Part shown: one piece after another, positions 12,462 to 12,632 of the stretch | Layout: every line of letters begins with the position of its first letter | Position numbering within the stretch: position 1 is the first letter of the stretch | Source of the DNA: Gammaproteobacteria bacterium | GTDB lineage: Bacteria > Pseudomonadota > Gammaproteobacteria > Porifericomitales > Porifericomitaceae | Length of the DNA: 12,632 nucleotides | Reading direction: 5' to 3' | NCBI GenBank assembly: GCA_028817255.1 | Contig: JAPPQA010000049.1 | Span: 1 to 12,632 of the forward strand | Translations under genes and position numbers: made by a program | Notes under the pieces: model-generated | The model's database searches: none | Told to the model about the DNA's origin: nothing | The model's input: only the letters and a program-made list of their open reading frames with translations

Positions 12462-12513
12462 CCCCGGTGCGCCTGCCGGTTCGTCCGCCTCCGAGTCATC
12501 CAGAAAGAGTACG

Positions 12514-12539
12514 TTGCGATCCCCCGAACGGAGTACAAT
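12514..12539 (+). promoter_or_regulatory. candidate promoter of the right-edge gene
   Basis: TACAAT (12534-12539) is followed by exactly six bases and then ATG, so the predicted transcription start is the start codon. TTGCGA (12514-12519) lies only 14 bp upstream of it, too close for an ideal -35. The nine bases TTGCGATCC here also occur at 2410-2418 at the -35 of the PAP2-directed promoter. Confidence 0.4.
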
Positions 12540-12545
12540 AGGGCC

Positions 12546-12632
12546 ATGACCCAGGCGAACATAGAGTTGCTTGAGGCGCTGGAGAGCGCTGGGGCGCCGA
12601 AGGAGCAGGCCCAGGCTGCCGCCGCCTCCGTG
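12546..12632 (+). CDS. start of an unknown gene, cut by the window edge
   Basis: Twenty-nine codons are visible, beginning MTQANIELLEALESAGAPK and then Gln/Ala-rich, with no stop before the edge. The pattern of a short helix, a turn at GAP and an EQAQA helix recalls the N-terminus of DUF1640 (CCDC90-like) coiled-coil proteins, but this is too short to decide. There is no Shine-Dalgarno; the possible -10 six bases upstream suggests a leaderless start. Confidence 0.5.
   Translation, partial: MTQANIELLEALESAGAPKEQAQAAAASV

Overview
The window is GC-rich and gene-dense. Gene families and gene order suggest a gammaproteobacterium of unclear order. The main evidence is a two-subunit glycyl-tRNA synthetase (glyQ-glyS) followed directly by a plsC-type acyltransferase with the proteobacterial HQSAWE form of its first motif. 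Pseudomonas-like genomes have nearly the same order, but with gmhB between glyS and plsC. The taxonomic call is inference. I found no tRNA or rRNA genes, transposases, phage genes or CRISPR arrays.

Left part (1-3450): purC (SAICAR synthase, + strand) converges on a eukaryote-type class I fructose-bisphosphate aldolase (- strand). The aldolase diverges from a PAP2-superfamily membrane protein of the inositol-phosphotransferase type. The aldolase/PAP2 intergenic region holds an AT-rich inverted repeat whose arms each contain a perfect TATAAT pointing outward. The aldolase ATG lies only 8 nt past its TATAAT, so its mRNA may be leaderless. On the other side there is a marginal 38-codon ORF and then a hairpin-rich leader before the PAP2 gene.

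Centre (3450-8411): a good sigma70-like promoter (TTGCAC, 17 bp, GATAAT) precedes a tightly packed four-gene operon. It encodes an ABC ATPase (GldA-like), a six-TM permease (GldF-like), a GldG-like membrane-anchored auxiliary protein with a C-terminal coiled coil and TM anchor, and a DUF4340 protein. Together they look like one ABC machine in the inner membrane with two large domains outside the cytoplasm. Its substrate is not known to me, and no gliding genes are nearby. This is the least understood system in the window.

Right part (8412-12632): a 172-bp repeat-rich and hairpin-rich spacer leads into glyQ and glyS, then plsC, which overlaps the end of glyS by 29 nt. The last 87 bases are the start of another gene with a possible leaderless promoter.

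A recurring oddity is short-repeat expansion. There is a 14-bp array upstream of glyQ, a 15-bp array with the same core inside glyS (six pentapeptide repeats), hexamer repeats at the 3' end of the DUF4340 gene, a triple 9-mer just after it, and several C7-C9 tracts. The ABC cassette and the related minisatellites around glyQS are the two things most worth following up.
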